Shown: piece after piece, positions 1-7,660 of the stretch | How positions within the stretch are numbered: position 1 is the first letter of the stretch | Layout: each line of letters opens with the position of its first letter | NCBI GenBank assembly: GCA_003140175.1 | Contig: PLJD01000044.1 | Coordinates: 1 to 42,937, forward strand | Length of the DNA: 42,937 nt | Source of the DNA: Actinomycetota bacterium | GTDB taxonomy: Bacteria; Actinomycetota; Acidimicrobiia; IMCC26256; PALSA-555 | Reading direction: 5' to 3' | Made by a program: the position numbers and the translations under genes | Notes under the pieces: generated by a model | The model's input: the letters and a program-made list of their open reading frames with translations, nothing else | What the model was told of the DNA's origin: nothing | Database searches by the model: none

Positions 1-296
1 CGCACACCGGTTGAGCCCGCCGACATTCCACGGACTTGCCACGGACTTGAGCGGGCCCTTAAAGAGGTCGCGGCTGCACCCAGCCGGCCCGGCCAGCGGT
101 CCACGAGGCCAAGTGCCGGCCGGGCAGGGACCTCATCGGCCGCCGCTCCAGCGAGTCAGGGGCCGGTGGGTTTGGGGTCGTCGTTGGCCTCGCCGGGACA
201 CCCAGCGGATTGGGTGATCGTCCGCATGCCCGGTTGGTCGACGCATCGGGCTCACGGCGGGCAAGCTGGGTCCGCGCTCGCGAAGCCGTGCACGAT

Positions 297-779
297 TCAC
301 CTCACGCCGCCATTCAGCGGTGAATTGCTGCAGCTAAAGCCCCGTGGGTAGCCGACGGCGTCGACCCCAGCCGGGAGGCCGAGTTCTGTCTTAACGGCAT
401 TCGCGCTGGCACAGTCTCGATGGATCGTCTCCACATCGATCGTCTCGGGAAGCTCCGCCGCTGTCACCCTTCGGAGAAGGTCTGGCCGGCCACGGAAGAT
501 TTGTCGGAAGATCTTCAACGCCTGCGCCCGGCCAACGAGGGCGTATCGCCGAACATCTGAGAGGTGAGCTACGACATGCTCAACATGCGCGACCTCGGCT
601 TGCGTTGCGCCCACCTGCATGAAGACATCGAGATCAGGTTTGAGTGCCGACAGTGACACCAGAGTCGGCCGATGAGGACCATCCGTCGCACTCGGGGTGG
701 CTCCGGCGCCTGTCACCAGCGGCACCACCACAAGGATGAGCCACGTGACGCCGAAGAACCCTCGTTGGGTCACCTTCAT
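297..779 (-). CDS. Secreted FtsX-ectodomain-like protein
   Basis: A 160-residue protein. It starts with a basic N-terminus and a hydrophobic stretch (about residues 8-25) that looks like a signal peptide. The rest resembles the extracellular domain of the divisome permease FtsX: a 'DVFMQVGATQAEV' strand-helix, then 'RAQALKIFRQIF' and 'RPDLLRRVTAAELPETIDV'. The four membrane helices of FtsX are absent, so this is a free-standing exported ectodomain and not a divisome permease. The ATG at 779 is preferred over longer in-frame starts because GGAGGGGG lies about 8 bases upstream. In FtsX this domain contacts peptidoglycan-hydrolase partners, so a cell-envelope role is possible, but that is inference. 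There is no clear operon partner. Confidence 0.7.
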   Translation of the reverse strand: MKVTQRGFFGVTWLILVVVPLVTGAGATPSATDGPHRPTLVSLSALKPDLDVFMQVGATQAEVAHVEHVVAHLSDVRRYALVGRAQALKIFRQIFRGRPDLLRRVTAAELPETIDVETIHRDCASANAVKTELGLPAGVDAVGYPRGFSCSNSPLNGGVR

Positions 780-1040
780 AGGTCTGACCCCCTCCGACCT
801 ACACGCTGTTCCGCACTGCGTCGCGTCTCGGGTGTGCCAAAGAGTTCTCATGGACAGGTCGCGAACACGCGTTCTGGATGGTCTCTTTGGCACAAGCCAC
901 CGCGCTATCCGGGGGGAAGTTTGGACGAGGGGGCGCATCGTCGGGCCAGGCCCAGTTCGTCGGCTTCCTCGCGGGCTCGGTGGCGAAGGTCCCCTGGCTT
1001 CATCTCAGATGAGTCTGGTCGACGGGTGCGACGCAGAGCG

Positions 1041-1298
1041 TCAGCCGAAGAAACCGCTGCCGTTGAGGTCATCGGGCTTGTCCTTGCGGATCGCGTTGCC
1101 GGTCCACCAACTAATCAACGATCTGAATGGGCGAGCCAGCGGTCCAATGAGGAGCATCATGATCAGAAAGATTATTGAGAGCGTCACACTGAGCCAACGA
1201 GGTACCGGCAAGCTGACGGTGTCTTCCAGGATCACGACGATCACCACGAGCCCGAAGGACGCCGCGACGAGGAGCGACGATCGCCGGTCGGCGTTCAC
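1041..1298 (-). CDS. Small two-helix membrane protein
   Basis: An 85-residue protein with two predicted transmembrane segments (about residues 8-24 and 33-50) and a charged C-terminal tail. Its GTG start overlaps the TGA of the upstream gene as GTGA, so the two are probably translationally coupled. I do not recognise the family. A small envelope protein is all the sequence supports. Confidence 0.55.
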   Translation of the reverse strand: MNADRRSSLLVAASFGLVVIVVILEDTVSLPVPRWLSVTLSIIFLIMMLLIGPLARPFRSLISWWTGNAIRKDKPDDLNGSGFFG

Positions 1299-1516
1299 CG
1301 GCTGGCCGCGAGCAGGATCGTGTCGACGAGGCTCAGGTTCGCCGACGTAGATGCGAGAGTCATTGGGCACCGCTGGGCTCTGACCAGCCGAGGAAGCGCG
1401 CCGCCGTCGAACTCCTCGATGTAGTCGCCAGGCCTGAGTCTCAACACGAGCACCCCGGCAGCTACGGCTAGCAGCGCCGCCAAGCCGGTGAGGAGGAACC
1501 CGATCGACGCGACCAC
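1295..1516 (-). CDS. Small membrane protein, first gene of a coupled pair
   Basis: A 73-residue protein with one strong N-terminal transmembrane segment (about residues 4-27) followed by a polar tail. It begins at GTG 1516 with only a weak ribosome-binding site. It ends in a GTGA overlap with the next membrane protein, which is the main evidence that both are real. No family is recognised. Confidence 0.5.
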   Translation of the reverse strand: MVASIGFLLTGLAALLAVAAGVLVLRLRPGDYIEEFDGGALPRLVRAQRCPMTLASTSANLSLVDTILLAASR

Positions 1517-1643
1517 GACGGCACGCTACCTGTGCGGCTCGGACGGGGTTGGGCGTCGGCCCACTCGTCCGTGACATCGTTTGCTGCTCTAGTCCCTAGT
1601 GCTGGGAAAAGACGGCTCCGCCCAGGCAGTGCTCGCCGGAGGA

Positions 1644-2106
1644 TTACTCCGACTGTGTGAAGCGCCGTGTGCGGAGCTGGTCGCTGCCCCGCTCGTATGC
1701 GCTCAACGGTTGGCCGGCGATCGACACCAGTGCGGTCCGGCTCAGGGGCCAGCCGTGCGCGTCGATGCCGATCAGAAGGCTCCGCCGCTGACCCTGAGCG
1801 ATCCGGTCCTCATCGTGGCGGAGCACGTCGAATGCGATTGGCTCCCATCGACGGCAAGGGAGGTCGAGTCCCACGAACCCGTTGGATCGGAAGGGAGTTC
1901 GCCTGGGTGAACGCGGCGGCTCGAACGTCGGGGGTCAGCATTCCCGTGGCCCGCCAAAGCGCCCCAACTTGGTCTTGCGTCAAATTCGAACGTTCGAAGG
2001 CAAGGTTTAGCTTCGGGTCGGTATGGATCCGTCGGGGGAGGCGCGTCTCGACCCGGATAATCGGCCGGGCGGGGTCGTAGGGATCATCGCCGTTCCCCGA
2101 GCCCAC
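1644..2106 (-). pseudogene. Frameshifted small hypothetical gene
   Basis: Two ORFs in different frames read best as one broken gene. The 5' part starts at GTG 2106 and reads naturally through 'LTQDQVGALWRATGMLTPDV' to about base 1890, then turns into improbable Arg/Pro-rich sequence. In another frame coding-like sequence resumes with 'SNGFVGLDLPCRRWEPIAFD' and runs to 1644. A single frameshift near 1885-1895 would join them into a protein of about 150 residues. The start overlaps the end of the small ORF upstream by 23 bases. Either a real frameshift or a sequencing error would explain it. No family is recognised. Confidence 0.35.
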
Positions 2107-2290
2107 GGCTCTCGTCGTCGACCTCGTTATTAGGTGGCGTCAATGCTCCGCGGCGGGGATCACGGTCGCGGTCCAGTGCTTGGCTGGTGCTGCGGCGCAG
2201 GTATCGGTTGGAGTCGCTCTTATGACGCTTTCCCCACTGGCCGCCACGTGGGTCACGGATGTTCGTCTTGGTCGCTCGGTGGTTCGTCAC
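2084..2290 (-). CDS. Small duplicated ORF, copy 1
   Basis: A 68-residue basic ORF starting at GTG with AGGGGG about 8 bases upstream. Its first 40 or so residues match the ORF starting at 4667: both begin VTNHR, then contain KTN.RDPRGG.WGK.HK and R(Y)(L/I)RRST. Conservation of the start codon, ribosome-binding site and reading frame between the two diverged copies supports translation. The C-terminal third is not shared. I do not recognise the family. Basic residues dominate, so nucleic-acid binding is possible but unsupported. Confidence 0.45.
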   Translation of the reverse strand: MTNHRATKTNIRDPRGGQWGKRHKSDSNRYLRRSTSQALDRDRDPRRGALTPPNNEVDDESRGLGERR

Positions 2291-2402
2291 CTCGCTGCCC
2301 CCTAGGCCACAGGGCATCTGCCTGCGGCTCTAGGGGTTCGTGGCCGTACCGCCGCCGTAAATATCGACCTTCCCGCAAGCGGCCCTCCCCGACGAAGTCC
2401 CC
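2185..2402. repeat. Diverged ~220-bp duplication, copy 1
   Basis: This segment is clearly related to 4565-4781 in the same orientation. The shared part holds the small VTNHR ORF, its ribosome-binding site, and about 110 bases upstream. The upstream part itself reads as the end of a conserved reading frame (TSSGR.ACGKVDI.GGG..TNP, then TAG at the same place). Several differences in that tail are synonymous third-position changes. The unit resembles a duplicated gene junction more than an insertion sequence. No terminal inverted repeats were seen. Confidence 0.6.
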
Positions 2403-2432
2403 AACCCGAGCACGCCGCGGCGGATCGCAATC

Positions 2433-2918
2433 TCACCGCAGAGGTGCCGACCTGCACTCATTGCCATGAACGTCGTTCTCAAACGCATTGCGGGCAGCCC
2501 GCGCGAACGCTGCAACCGCCGTGGAATCGGGCGCCGTCCCCCGATCGAACATACCGACCTGGAGCTTCGGGCCGTGGGCCGAAAACTCGGCCAGCAACTC
2601 GTCAGTTTCGGGTTGAACGACGAAATGAATGTGAAGGGGTCCGTGCGACCACAGACAGACGTAAACCTGTCGGGGTGCGCAAAGCTCCGCCACCACTTGA
2701 GCAATCCGGCGAAGCAGTGGGCCGAGTTGGCGCGCCTCGGCGCCTGAGAGATCTCCAAGGTGCTCAACATGGCGGATCGGCTTGACGATCAGCGTGCCCA
2801 CCCCGAGCGGGCCGATGCAGTGCTCGACCCTCCACAGGGACGTGCCATGAATCAATCCGCCCGGAAGGTCCAGGCGTCCGTCGGAAAGCCCACATGCGAC
2901 GCAATCCGGGTTGAACAT
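2433..2918 (-). CDS. HIT family hydrolase-like protein
   Basis: A 161-residue protein of the histidine-triad superfamily (nucleotide hydrolases and transferases). The start has a Cys pair (DCVACGLSDG) typical of zinc-binding HIT proteins. The core reads 'VKPIRHVEHLGDLSGAEARQ', and the active-site strand is 'HGPLHIHFVVQP'. The second and third His of the HxHxH triad are present, while the first is replaced by Pro, a form I recall from some actinobacterial HIT proteins ending in VVQP. The likely substrate class is a dinucleotide polyphosphate or nucleoside phosphoramidate, and the exact one cannot be told. ATG at 2918 is the only good start. Confidence 0.75.
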   Translation of the reverse strand: MFNPDCVACGLSDGRLDLPGGLIHGTSLWRVEHCIGPLGVGTLIVKPIRHVEHLGDLSGAEARQLGPLLRRIAQVVAELCAPRQVYVCLWSHGPLHIHFVVQPETDELLAEFSAHGPKLQVGMFDRGTAPDSTAVAAFARAARNAFENDVHGNECRSAPLR

Positions 2919-3146
2919 GGGCCAATTCTCGCCGATCCGTCGAGACGTCGGCGAGGCGGCCGTAAATCGCTAGAGACATTGGGCAGATCGACAGGGTGGC
3001 TAGACGGAAGACCTCGACCAAGGCGATGTTCGGCCTTTTGTCCCTCGTCGGTCGACCTCATCATGTCGAGTGCGTCACGTGCGGAGCCTTGTACGAGCGG
3101 CCCAATCTCTGAGCGCGGCAGATGGCCACGTCGGAGTACCGAAGGG

Positions 3147-3390
3147 TGAGTCATGCTGGAGCGGCCATAGCGAGACGCTCGGCCTTCGCTGAGTCGCCGA
3201 TCGCCAGAGCCGATCGGAGAAGATCGCGGGTATCAACGCGCTCACGCAGCACGCCCTCATGCTCGACTCGATGATCGAGCCGCCGGCCCCCGACGAGCGG
3301 CGATCAGCAGCGCCCAGCAACGAGGTGCCGTTCCCGCTCCAAGCTGTCTCGATCGACATCAAGGATTGGTGGATTCCAAGATCCCATTGA
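3147..3390 (+). pseudogene. Probable broken small gene
   Basis: Rightward reading gives natural-looking protein in two pieces. From a GTG at 3147 the frame reads 'VSHAGAAIARRSAFAESP' and then degrades. Another frame takes over near 3205-3215 with 'EKIAGINALTQHALMLDSM' and ends 'PLQAVSIDIKDWWIPRSH' with TGA at 3388-3390. The second piece has no start codon at its beginning, so a frameshift near 3210 is the simplest reading. The 3' end overlaps the end of the convergent lipoprotein gene by about 30 bases. No family is recognised. The rest of 2919-3358 shows nothing else I can support. Confidence 0.3.
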
Positions 3391-4426
3391 GCATTGCCGA
3401 CGCCGTGGCGTGCTCAGACGCGGGAAGCCACAGGTCAGCCTCTACGTAGCCCGCCGACCCGGCGACGATCACGATGCCATTGTCGGGGTATGGATTGCCA
3501 TTGGTCGTTCTCTGGAACGCGATTTCGTCGGGGCTGATCGGGGAGATCGTCGCTGGTCCCCCCACGGAGAGGTCGGTGAGCGGTGGCGCGTCCTCGGGAT
3601 GGGGCGTGGTGTCCGGGCTTCCTGGATTGTTCGGGTCGCCGCGAACACAGGTCGAGCATGCGCCGCTAATCACTCGAGGCGACTGCGAAGGATCTGCTGG
3701 GTCGTACCAGACCCATTTGAGGTCGTTCGATTGACCCGTTTCGTCGCGGAACTCCCAGTTGGCGGGAACCAGGACAGAGACAAAACCGTTTGGTGACGAC
3801 TTGCGAACGAGAGCCGCTACACCTCCGGGCGCCCCACTCGTGGCGGTGCTCGTGGTGGTGCTCGTCGAAGCCAAAGCGCTGCGGGGGAGCGCATCCTTCG
3901 CCAGACTCACCAGGATGCCCCCCGTGACCTGAACCGTCTGGGACTGAAGCAAGATGTAGAACGCGGAGCCGTTCGACGCAGCGACTGCCACCTTCCCAGA
4001 CTCGCCGCTTGGGTCGACCGCGACGCTCGATTGGGTGCCAAGACCTGCGGCCTGTCCACTCACCGTTCCCAGCAAGACGCTGGGAGTGACGTTCGGATTG
4101 CTGCCGTTGGCGTAAGTGATGTTGATCCCTGTCTGTGTATCGACGTCCTCGATCTGACAGGTGGTGCCTGACTGATCTTCTGTCTCGTCGGCCGTGGCCT
4201 GCGGACTGATCCCGGGAAGGAGCGCGGCGAGGTCGTTAGGGGTCAGGAGGGCACACGCGTTGGCGGCTGGCTGCGGCTGCGCTGCGGTCGAAGCCGGGCT
4301 GTGCCGCACTTCAGCGTGTGTTGACCCACCGCCACACGAGGCGAGCACGATCAAGCAGACAGCGGTGCCCACTACCCTGAGAAACCGTCGGCTCGCTGGT
4401 CCTGTCCCAAAGACCGGTGCGTCCAC
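3359..4426 (-). CDS. Secreted lipoprotein with DUF3558-like domain
   Basis: A 355-residue lipoprotein. The signal peptide ends in the lipobox 'LASC' (Cys about 31), followed by a low-complexity Ser/Thr/Ala/Pro linker. Residues about 57-185 resemble the DUF3558 type of actinobacterial lipoproteins: 'NACALLTPNDLAALLPG', then a Cys in 'GTTCQIE'. A Ser/Thr-rich hinge (about 187-200) leads to a second domain, about 205-355, with 'VLVPANWEFRDETGQ' and a Cys pair in 'GACSTCVRGDP'. The GTG start has a strong GGGGGGAGGGG upstream. An extracytoplasmic lipid-anchored role is supported. The substrate or partner is unknown. Confidence 0.75.
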   Translation of the reverse strand: MDAPVFGTGPASRRFLRVVGTAVCLIVLASCGGGSTHAEVRHSPASTAAQPQPAANACALLTPNDLAALLPGISPQATADETEDQSGTTCQIEDVDTQTGINITYANGSNPNVTPSVLLGTVSGQAAGLGTQSSVAVDPSGESGKVAVAASNGSAFYILLQSQTVQVTGGILVSLAKDALPRSALASTSTTTSTATSGAPGGVAALVRKSSPNGFVSVLVPANWEFRDETGQSNDLKWVWYDPADPSQSPRVISGACSTCVRGDPNNPGSPDTTPHPEDAPPLTDLSVGGPATISPISPDEIAFQRTTNGNPYPDNGIVIVAGSAGYVEADLWLPASEHATASAMLNGILESTNP

Positions 4427-4667
4427 CGAATTCCCCTCCCCCCAGACCGTGCCACATCATGCCTGGCCGGATTAGAGCGTGTTGGCTCGCCCTTCGGAGG
4501 CTAGAGACCCGGCCAAGGCCACCACCGAGACCCTTACGGGGGACACGGTGGAGTTGCTCCCGAGTACTGCGTCGGATGTATCGCTGGGTCGCCGCCTTGT
4601 GATCCTTTCCCCAGTGACCGCCCCTCGGATCGCGGGCGTTGGTCTTGCCGACTCGATGATTCGTCAC
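4311..4667 (-). CDS. Small duplicated ORF, copy 2 (extended)
   Basis: This begins at GTG 4667 with GAGGGG about 8 bases upstream and shares its first 40 or so residues with the ORF at 2084-2290. After the conserved part (to about RRSTREQL) the frame stays open for 118 residues in all and runs 116 bases into the lipoprotein gene. Its composition there is implausible, so the native protein was probably shorter and this copy may have lost its stop. Function unknown. Confidence 0.35.
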   Translation of the reverse strand: MTNHRVGKTNARDPRGGHWGKDHKAATQRYIRRSTREQLHRVPRKGLGGGLGRVSSLRRASQHALIRPGMMWHGLGGGEFGGRTGLWDRTSEPTVSQGSGHRCLLDRARLVWRWVNTR

Positions 4668-4781
4668 GCCTCTGCCCCTCAGGCCCGGGGCATCTCCCAG
4701 CAGCCCTAGGGGTTCGTGACCGCACCGCCGCCGCAGATATCGACTTTCCCGCAAGCGGTTCTCCCGGACGAAGTCTTCAAG
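4565..4781. repeat. Diverged ~220-bp duplication, copy 2
   Basis: This is the second copy of the segment at 2185-2402. It holds the same conserved tail of an upstream reading frame (ACGKVDICGGGAVTNP, then TAG) and the start of the small VTNHR ORF. Similarity fades beyond 4781 and below 4565. The two copies lie about 2.2 kb apart and bracket the HIT and lipoprotein genes. Confidence 0.6.
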
Positions 4782-4816
4782 TATCCAGCAGCTGTCAAGG
4801 TCCCGATCATCGGCCC

Positions 4817-5030
4817 GGAAAGGAGCCCTCAAAACGGCACTCGAAAGGGCCCGCGAAACAGCCCTCGAAAACCCACTCGAAAACCCACTCGAAAACCGCA
4901 CTCGAAAACCCACTCGAAACGACACTCAAGAAGGGCCCTCTAAAACCGCACTCGGAAGGTGCCGTCAGAACGACCCTCAAAAAGGGACCCTCAAAACGAC
5001 GCGCAAAAACCCTGAAAAGGTGCCGTCAGA
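4817..5030. repeat. Degenerate 12-13 bp tandem repeat
   Basis: This is a run of imperfect units related to AAAACCCACTCG. The purest copies lie at about 4865-4917, and more ragged ones (AAGGGCCCTCT, AAGGTGCCGTCAG twice) extend to 5030. It sits in a stretch without a supported gene (4668-5357), and neither strand reads as a credible protein across it. The rest of that stretch (5031-5357) shows no supported feature. Confidence 0.65.
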
Positions 5031-5357
5031 CCGCGACCTCGGCCTGGGTGGCAAGCGACGATTCGTGCGTGACCGTGCCGGGCCAAGACCCCAGTCAGGG
5101 CTCATTCGGTCGGGAATCGCCAAGGCTCAATCGTGTGCGGTTGGTGACACCCGCGAACGCCAGCTGCCTTCGACGCGCTGATTCAGCGCGTTAATGGGAC
5201 ACCTATGTCAACGGACATATCAACTTAGGTGGATACCAGCCTGTCCGGATGACCTCCTGTCCCCGGCACGCCGGCCGCCGGTGCTCGTCTCGAACGCGCA
5301 CCATCAACTCAGTCAAAGACGGTGTCGACGGTGCCCTGCCAGACACCGGTTAGGCGG

Positions 5358-5732
5358 TCAACGCGACCGTCCTGGACGCTCGGTCTGATCCCCAGTTCCC
5401 GTCCGGCCCTCGTGCTCGACGTTTCCTGGTCCTCCTTCCTGCTCCTCCTTCCTGCTCCTCCTTCCTGCTCCTCCTTCCTGCTCCTCCTTCCTGGTCGTCC
5501 TTCCTGGTCGTCCTTCCTGGTCGTCCTTCCTGGTCGTCGTGGGGGTGGCTACCTCAAAGGTCCTCGGTTTCACCGAGCCTTCTCCTCCGAGATCCGGCCC
5601 GTCGTCGTAGCCATCGGCGAGCCAGCCTCCCGTACCCAGCGAGCCGTCCTGGAACTGCGTGTCGATGACTCCGGCCCAGAGCGCGTCGACCTGACCTCGA
5701 CCATAGACGGTCGACTTCTCCAGCCGGTTCAG
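5358..5732 (-). CDS. Small protein with tandem-repeat tail, apparent CTG start
   Basis: A 124-residue frame whose first 53 residues read as normal protein (LNRLEKSTVYGRGQVDALWA, then DTQFQDGSLGTGGWLADGYD) although no ATG, GTG or TTG precedes them. A CTG at 5732 overlaps the TGA of the upstream gene as CTGA, like the ATGA and GTGA junctions elsewhere in this operon, and GGAG lies 5 bases before it. Initiation at CTG, coupled to upstream translation, is therefore the best reading. The alternative is the internal GTG at 5573. The C-terminal half is built on a 13-bp tandem repeat giving a 13-residue Arg/Lys/Glu/Gly pattern (RKEEQEGGAGRRS). No family is recognised. Confidence 0.5.
   Translation of the reverse strand: MNRLEKSTVYGRGQVDALWAGVIDTQFQDGSLGTGGWLADGYDDGPDLGGEGSVKPRTFEVATPTTTRKDDQEGRPGRTTRKEEQEGGAGRRSRKEEQEGGPGNVEHEGRTGTGDQTERPGRSR
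5424..5539. repeat. 13-bp polypyrimidine tandem repeat, ~9 copies
   Basis: Nine nearly perfect head-to-tail copies of a 13-bp unit occur in three types in order: one TCCTGGTCCTCCT, four TCCTGCTCCTCCT, and about four TCCTGGTCGTCCT. One strand is almost pure pyrimidine. Because 13 is not a multiple of 3, gain or loss of one unit changes the reading frame downstream in the gene that spans it. Confidence 0.9.
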
Positions 5733-6064
5733 GGCGTCTCCGCGCGCTCATGGGGCCAGTGCGTCACGTAGGCGAACCGGCCCGGCCCGCCGTCACGCTG
5801 GACCAGGGCTTCGTGGGTGCCGCACGGGGTGCACACGGGGATGCATCGGCACCGGGTGCTCCTCGAGCCGGCCGGCGGGAGCGGGCTGGCTAGGGGACCA
5901 GCGCAGCGGGGACAACGACCACTATCGATGCGTCGCACGAGTTCCTCGACGGTGGAGACGGACTGTCCTGTGGTCGCGAAATCCGCGCCCCACACGCACA
6001 GCAGGCATTGCGGCCGGAATCGGTGAGTTCCAGAAAAGCTCCGGACCATCGCGCTCGTCATCAT
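5729..6064 (-). CDS. Cys-rich hypothetical protein of the mobile element
   Basis: A 111-residue protein with three Cys clusters: 'CLLC' near residue 20, 'CPRC' near 51, and 'CRC...CTPCG' near 72-82. This suggests one or two structural zinc sites. Starts at 6064 or 6061 (ATGATG) are equally possible. Its TGA overlaps the putative CTG start of the next gene. It lies downstream of the replication genes on the same strand, in the position typical of unassigned plasmid or phage accessory genes. No family is recognised. Confidence 0.6.
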   Translation of the reverse strand: MMTSAMVRSFSGTHRFRPQCLLCVWGADFATTGQSVSTVEELVRRIDSGRCPRCAGPLASPLPPAGSRSTRCRCIPVCTPCGTHEALVQRDGGPGRFAYVTHWPHERAETP

Positions 6065-6161
6065 CCTTGCTTGGCTTCCCCATGGTTCCGCACTTGTGCG
6101 GAGACCCTCGTCAACACCCTTGGCCTCGCCGGCGGTTTTTCTCGCGCCGACGAAGTGGCAA

Positions 6162-6599
6162 TCAACTTCCCCCCAGGGGCCCCGAGCACTCGCCCTCTCG
6201 GTGAGCGACGCGCATGCCTGTCGTCCACTTGATCACAGTCCCCTGTCGGACTCTCACTCGCGCCGAGCACCACGGGCACCGCCCGCCGATCGCATTCACA
6301 TATTCGCCACTTTCGTGCGTGACCGGTCCGTCGCCGTCGAAGAGCACGAGCGCCAGCTCGGCGGTTTTCGCCGACGCACGTGCTGCACGCCGCTGCGCGT
6401 TGATGAGCTTGTTCTGCTCGGCGAAGTACTCCTTCTTGCCCCGACCGGCTGGGCTCGGCCGAGATAAGGGATAGTTCACGTTGATCCAATACAGGCCCAC
6501 CTCGTGGGGGACACTCACCTTGTGTTCTCGATGGGGGCCGTCGAACTTCTCGCATGTGAGCTCTGGCTTCTCAGGATGCGGCTCTCCGCAGGTACTCAT
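6162..6599 (-). CDS. Hypothetical protein with Cys motif, mobile element
   Basis: A 145-residue protein. 'CGEPHPEKPELTCEKFDGPH' at the N-terminus and 'CPWCSARV' near residue 110 suggest zinc binding. A basic helical segment lies between them (about residues 60-80, KKEYFAEQNKLINAQRRAAR). The ATG overlaps the TAA of the preceding gene (TAATG), and GGAGG is 5 bases upstream. Similar short Cys-rich proteins are common in actinobacteriophages and integrative elements. Function unknown. Confidence 0.65.
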   Translation of the reverse strand: MSTCGEPHPEKPELTCEKFDGPHREHKVSVPHEVGLYWINVNYPLSRPSPAGRGKKEYFAEQNKLINAQRRAARASAKTAELALVLFDGDGPVTHESGEYVNAIGGRCPWCSARVRVRQGTVIKWTTGMRVAHREGECSGPLGGS

Positions 6600-7597
6600 T
6601 ACAGCCTCCGTTCCTTAGTGTTGTTGCCCAACAAGCGCGAACGCGTCGGGTGACCCGGGCCGATGCGCGACTTCAATGTCTGCCCGTCGACAGCGCGTAG
6701 CCCGTACGCGTGGTCAGCGCCCACACTCTGGTCGAGCGGCAGCGCCCGCACCCCGCTGCTCTCGAGCGCCTTCACGACGCATTCGATCGAGACACCAGCC
6801 CGATCGACGATCCGATACCGAGGACTGCGCCTTTCCCGTCGCTGGCTCCAGCACTGGCTCGACGACACGTTGCCCACGCCAGCCGGCATGGACGCGAAGA
6901 CCTCCACGACCGCCTCGATCAGCTCCTGCCCGGTGAGGTGCTCCCAGATCTCGTCGAGCTGGACGCTCGCGAAGACCACCGAGAGGTCCGCCTGGCTCGG
7001 GGCCCGCAGGTACCGGGCCTTCGCCCGCCTGAGGCGACAGGACACACGGTCCAGTCCGCCGCGGGGACCACGACCCGGTACACGGCTGGCTCGCCCAGAA
7101 GGTGCCCGAGACATCTTTAGATGTCCGCGCTTGGGCATGACGGTGCTTCGTGAGCGAAGTCCACCGACCGAGCGCTCGATGCGTGGCCATGTCAGGCGAT
7201 AGATGTCTCTGGTTTCGGTCTCCCGAAGGAGCCAACCGGCCGTGACGAGAGGAGCGACATCAGCCTCCGCGGGGTCGATGAAGAAGGTCATCTCCTCGAC
7301 GTCGATCCCCTCCTGCCAGTAGCGAAGACACTTTTCGCGTGCGCAGGGAGGGCCGCATAGGTCCTCTCCGACAACGTGCTCGGTCCACCGCTCCGCCTGG
7401 GCGGCAACCAACGTGACGAGGTCGACGTCATGGTCGGCGGAGGCGTCTTCGCTCCATTGACAGATGTCCAGCTGGGCGTCCTCTGCCCAGATCATTGCTG
7501 TGATACCTGCCCGCTCGAGACATGAGGCGTGGGGGTCGTCGGTGTCGCTGGATTCGCCGCAGAGGTAACAACGCGGGACTCGGGCGTCTTCAGTCAT
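6599..7597 (-). CDS. Hypothetical protein with N-terminal Cys motif
   Basis: A 332-residue protein starting at ATG 7597 with AAAGGA upstream. Residues 1-30 hold 'CYLCGESSDTDDPHASCLE', a likely zinc knuckle, and 'CGPPCAREKC' follows near residue 81. Residues 90-165 form a compact acidic domain. A basic Arg/Gly/Pro-rich stretch (about 155-195) leads to a second globular part with 'LDEIWEHLTGQELIEAVVEV'. The DNA for 'KRGHLKMS' contains a perfect palindrome also found beside the rep gene, so part of this frame may do double duty. No family is recognised. Confidence 0.6.
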   Translation of the reverse strand: MTEDARVPRCYLCGESSDTDDPHASCLERAGITAMIWAEDAQLDICQWSEDASADHDVDLVTLVAAQAERWTEHVVGEDLCGPPCAREKCLRYWQEGIDVEEMTFFIDPAEADVAPLVTAGWLLRETETRDIYRLTWPRIERSVGGLRSRSTVMPKRGHLKMSRAPSGRASRVPGRGPRGGLDRVSCRLRRAKARYLRAPSQADLSVVFASVQLDEIWEHLTGQELIEAVVEVFASMPAGVGNVSSSQCWSQRRERRSPRYRIVDRAGVSIECVVKALESSGVRALPLDQSVGADHAYGLRAVDGQTLKSRIGPGHPTRSRLLGNNTKERRL

Positions 7598-7660
7598 GTT
7601 GATCCTTTCAACCGCGGGCTGATCTGGCTCTTTCGCTGCGCATCCGGAGTGTTCGACGCC

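Noticed and set aside
4311-4925. Longer 204-residue version of the duplicated small ORF
   Set aside because: Its first 80 residues are translation of the degenerate tandem repeat and the upstream frame. The conserved GTG with ribosome-binding site at 4667 is the better start.
5424-5539. CRISPR-like repeat array
   Set aside because: The 13-bp units are directly adjacent with no spacers. It is a simple tandem repeat. No CRISPR array or cas gene was seen anywhere in the window.
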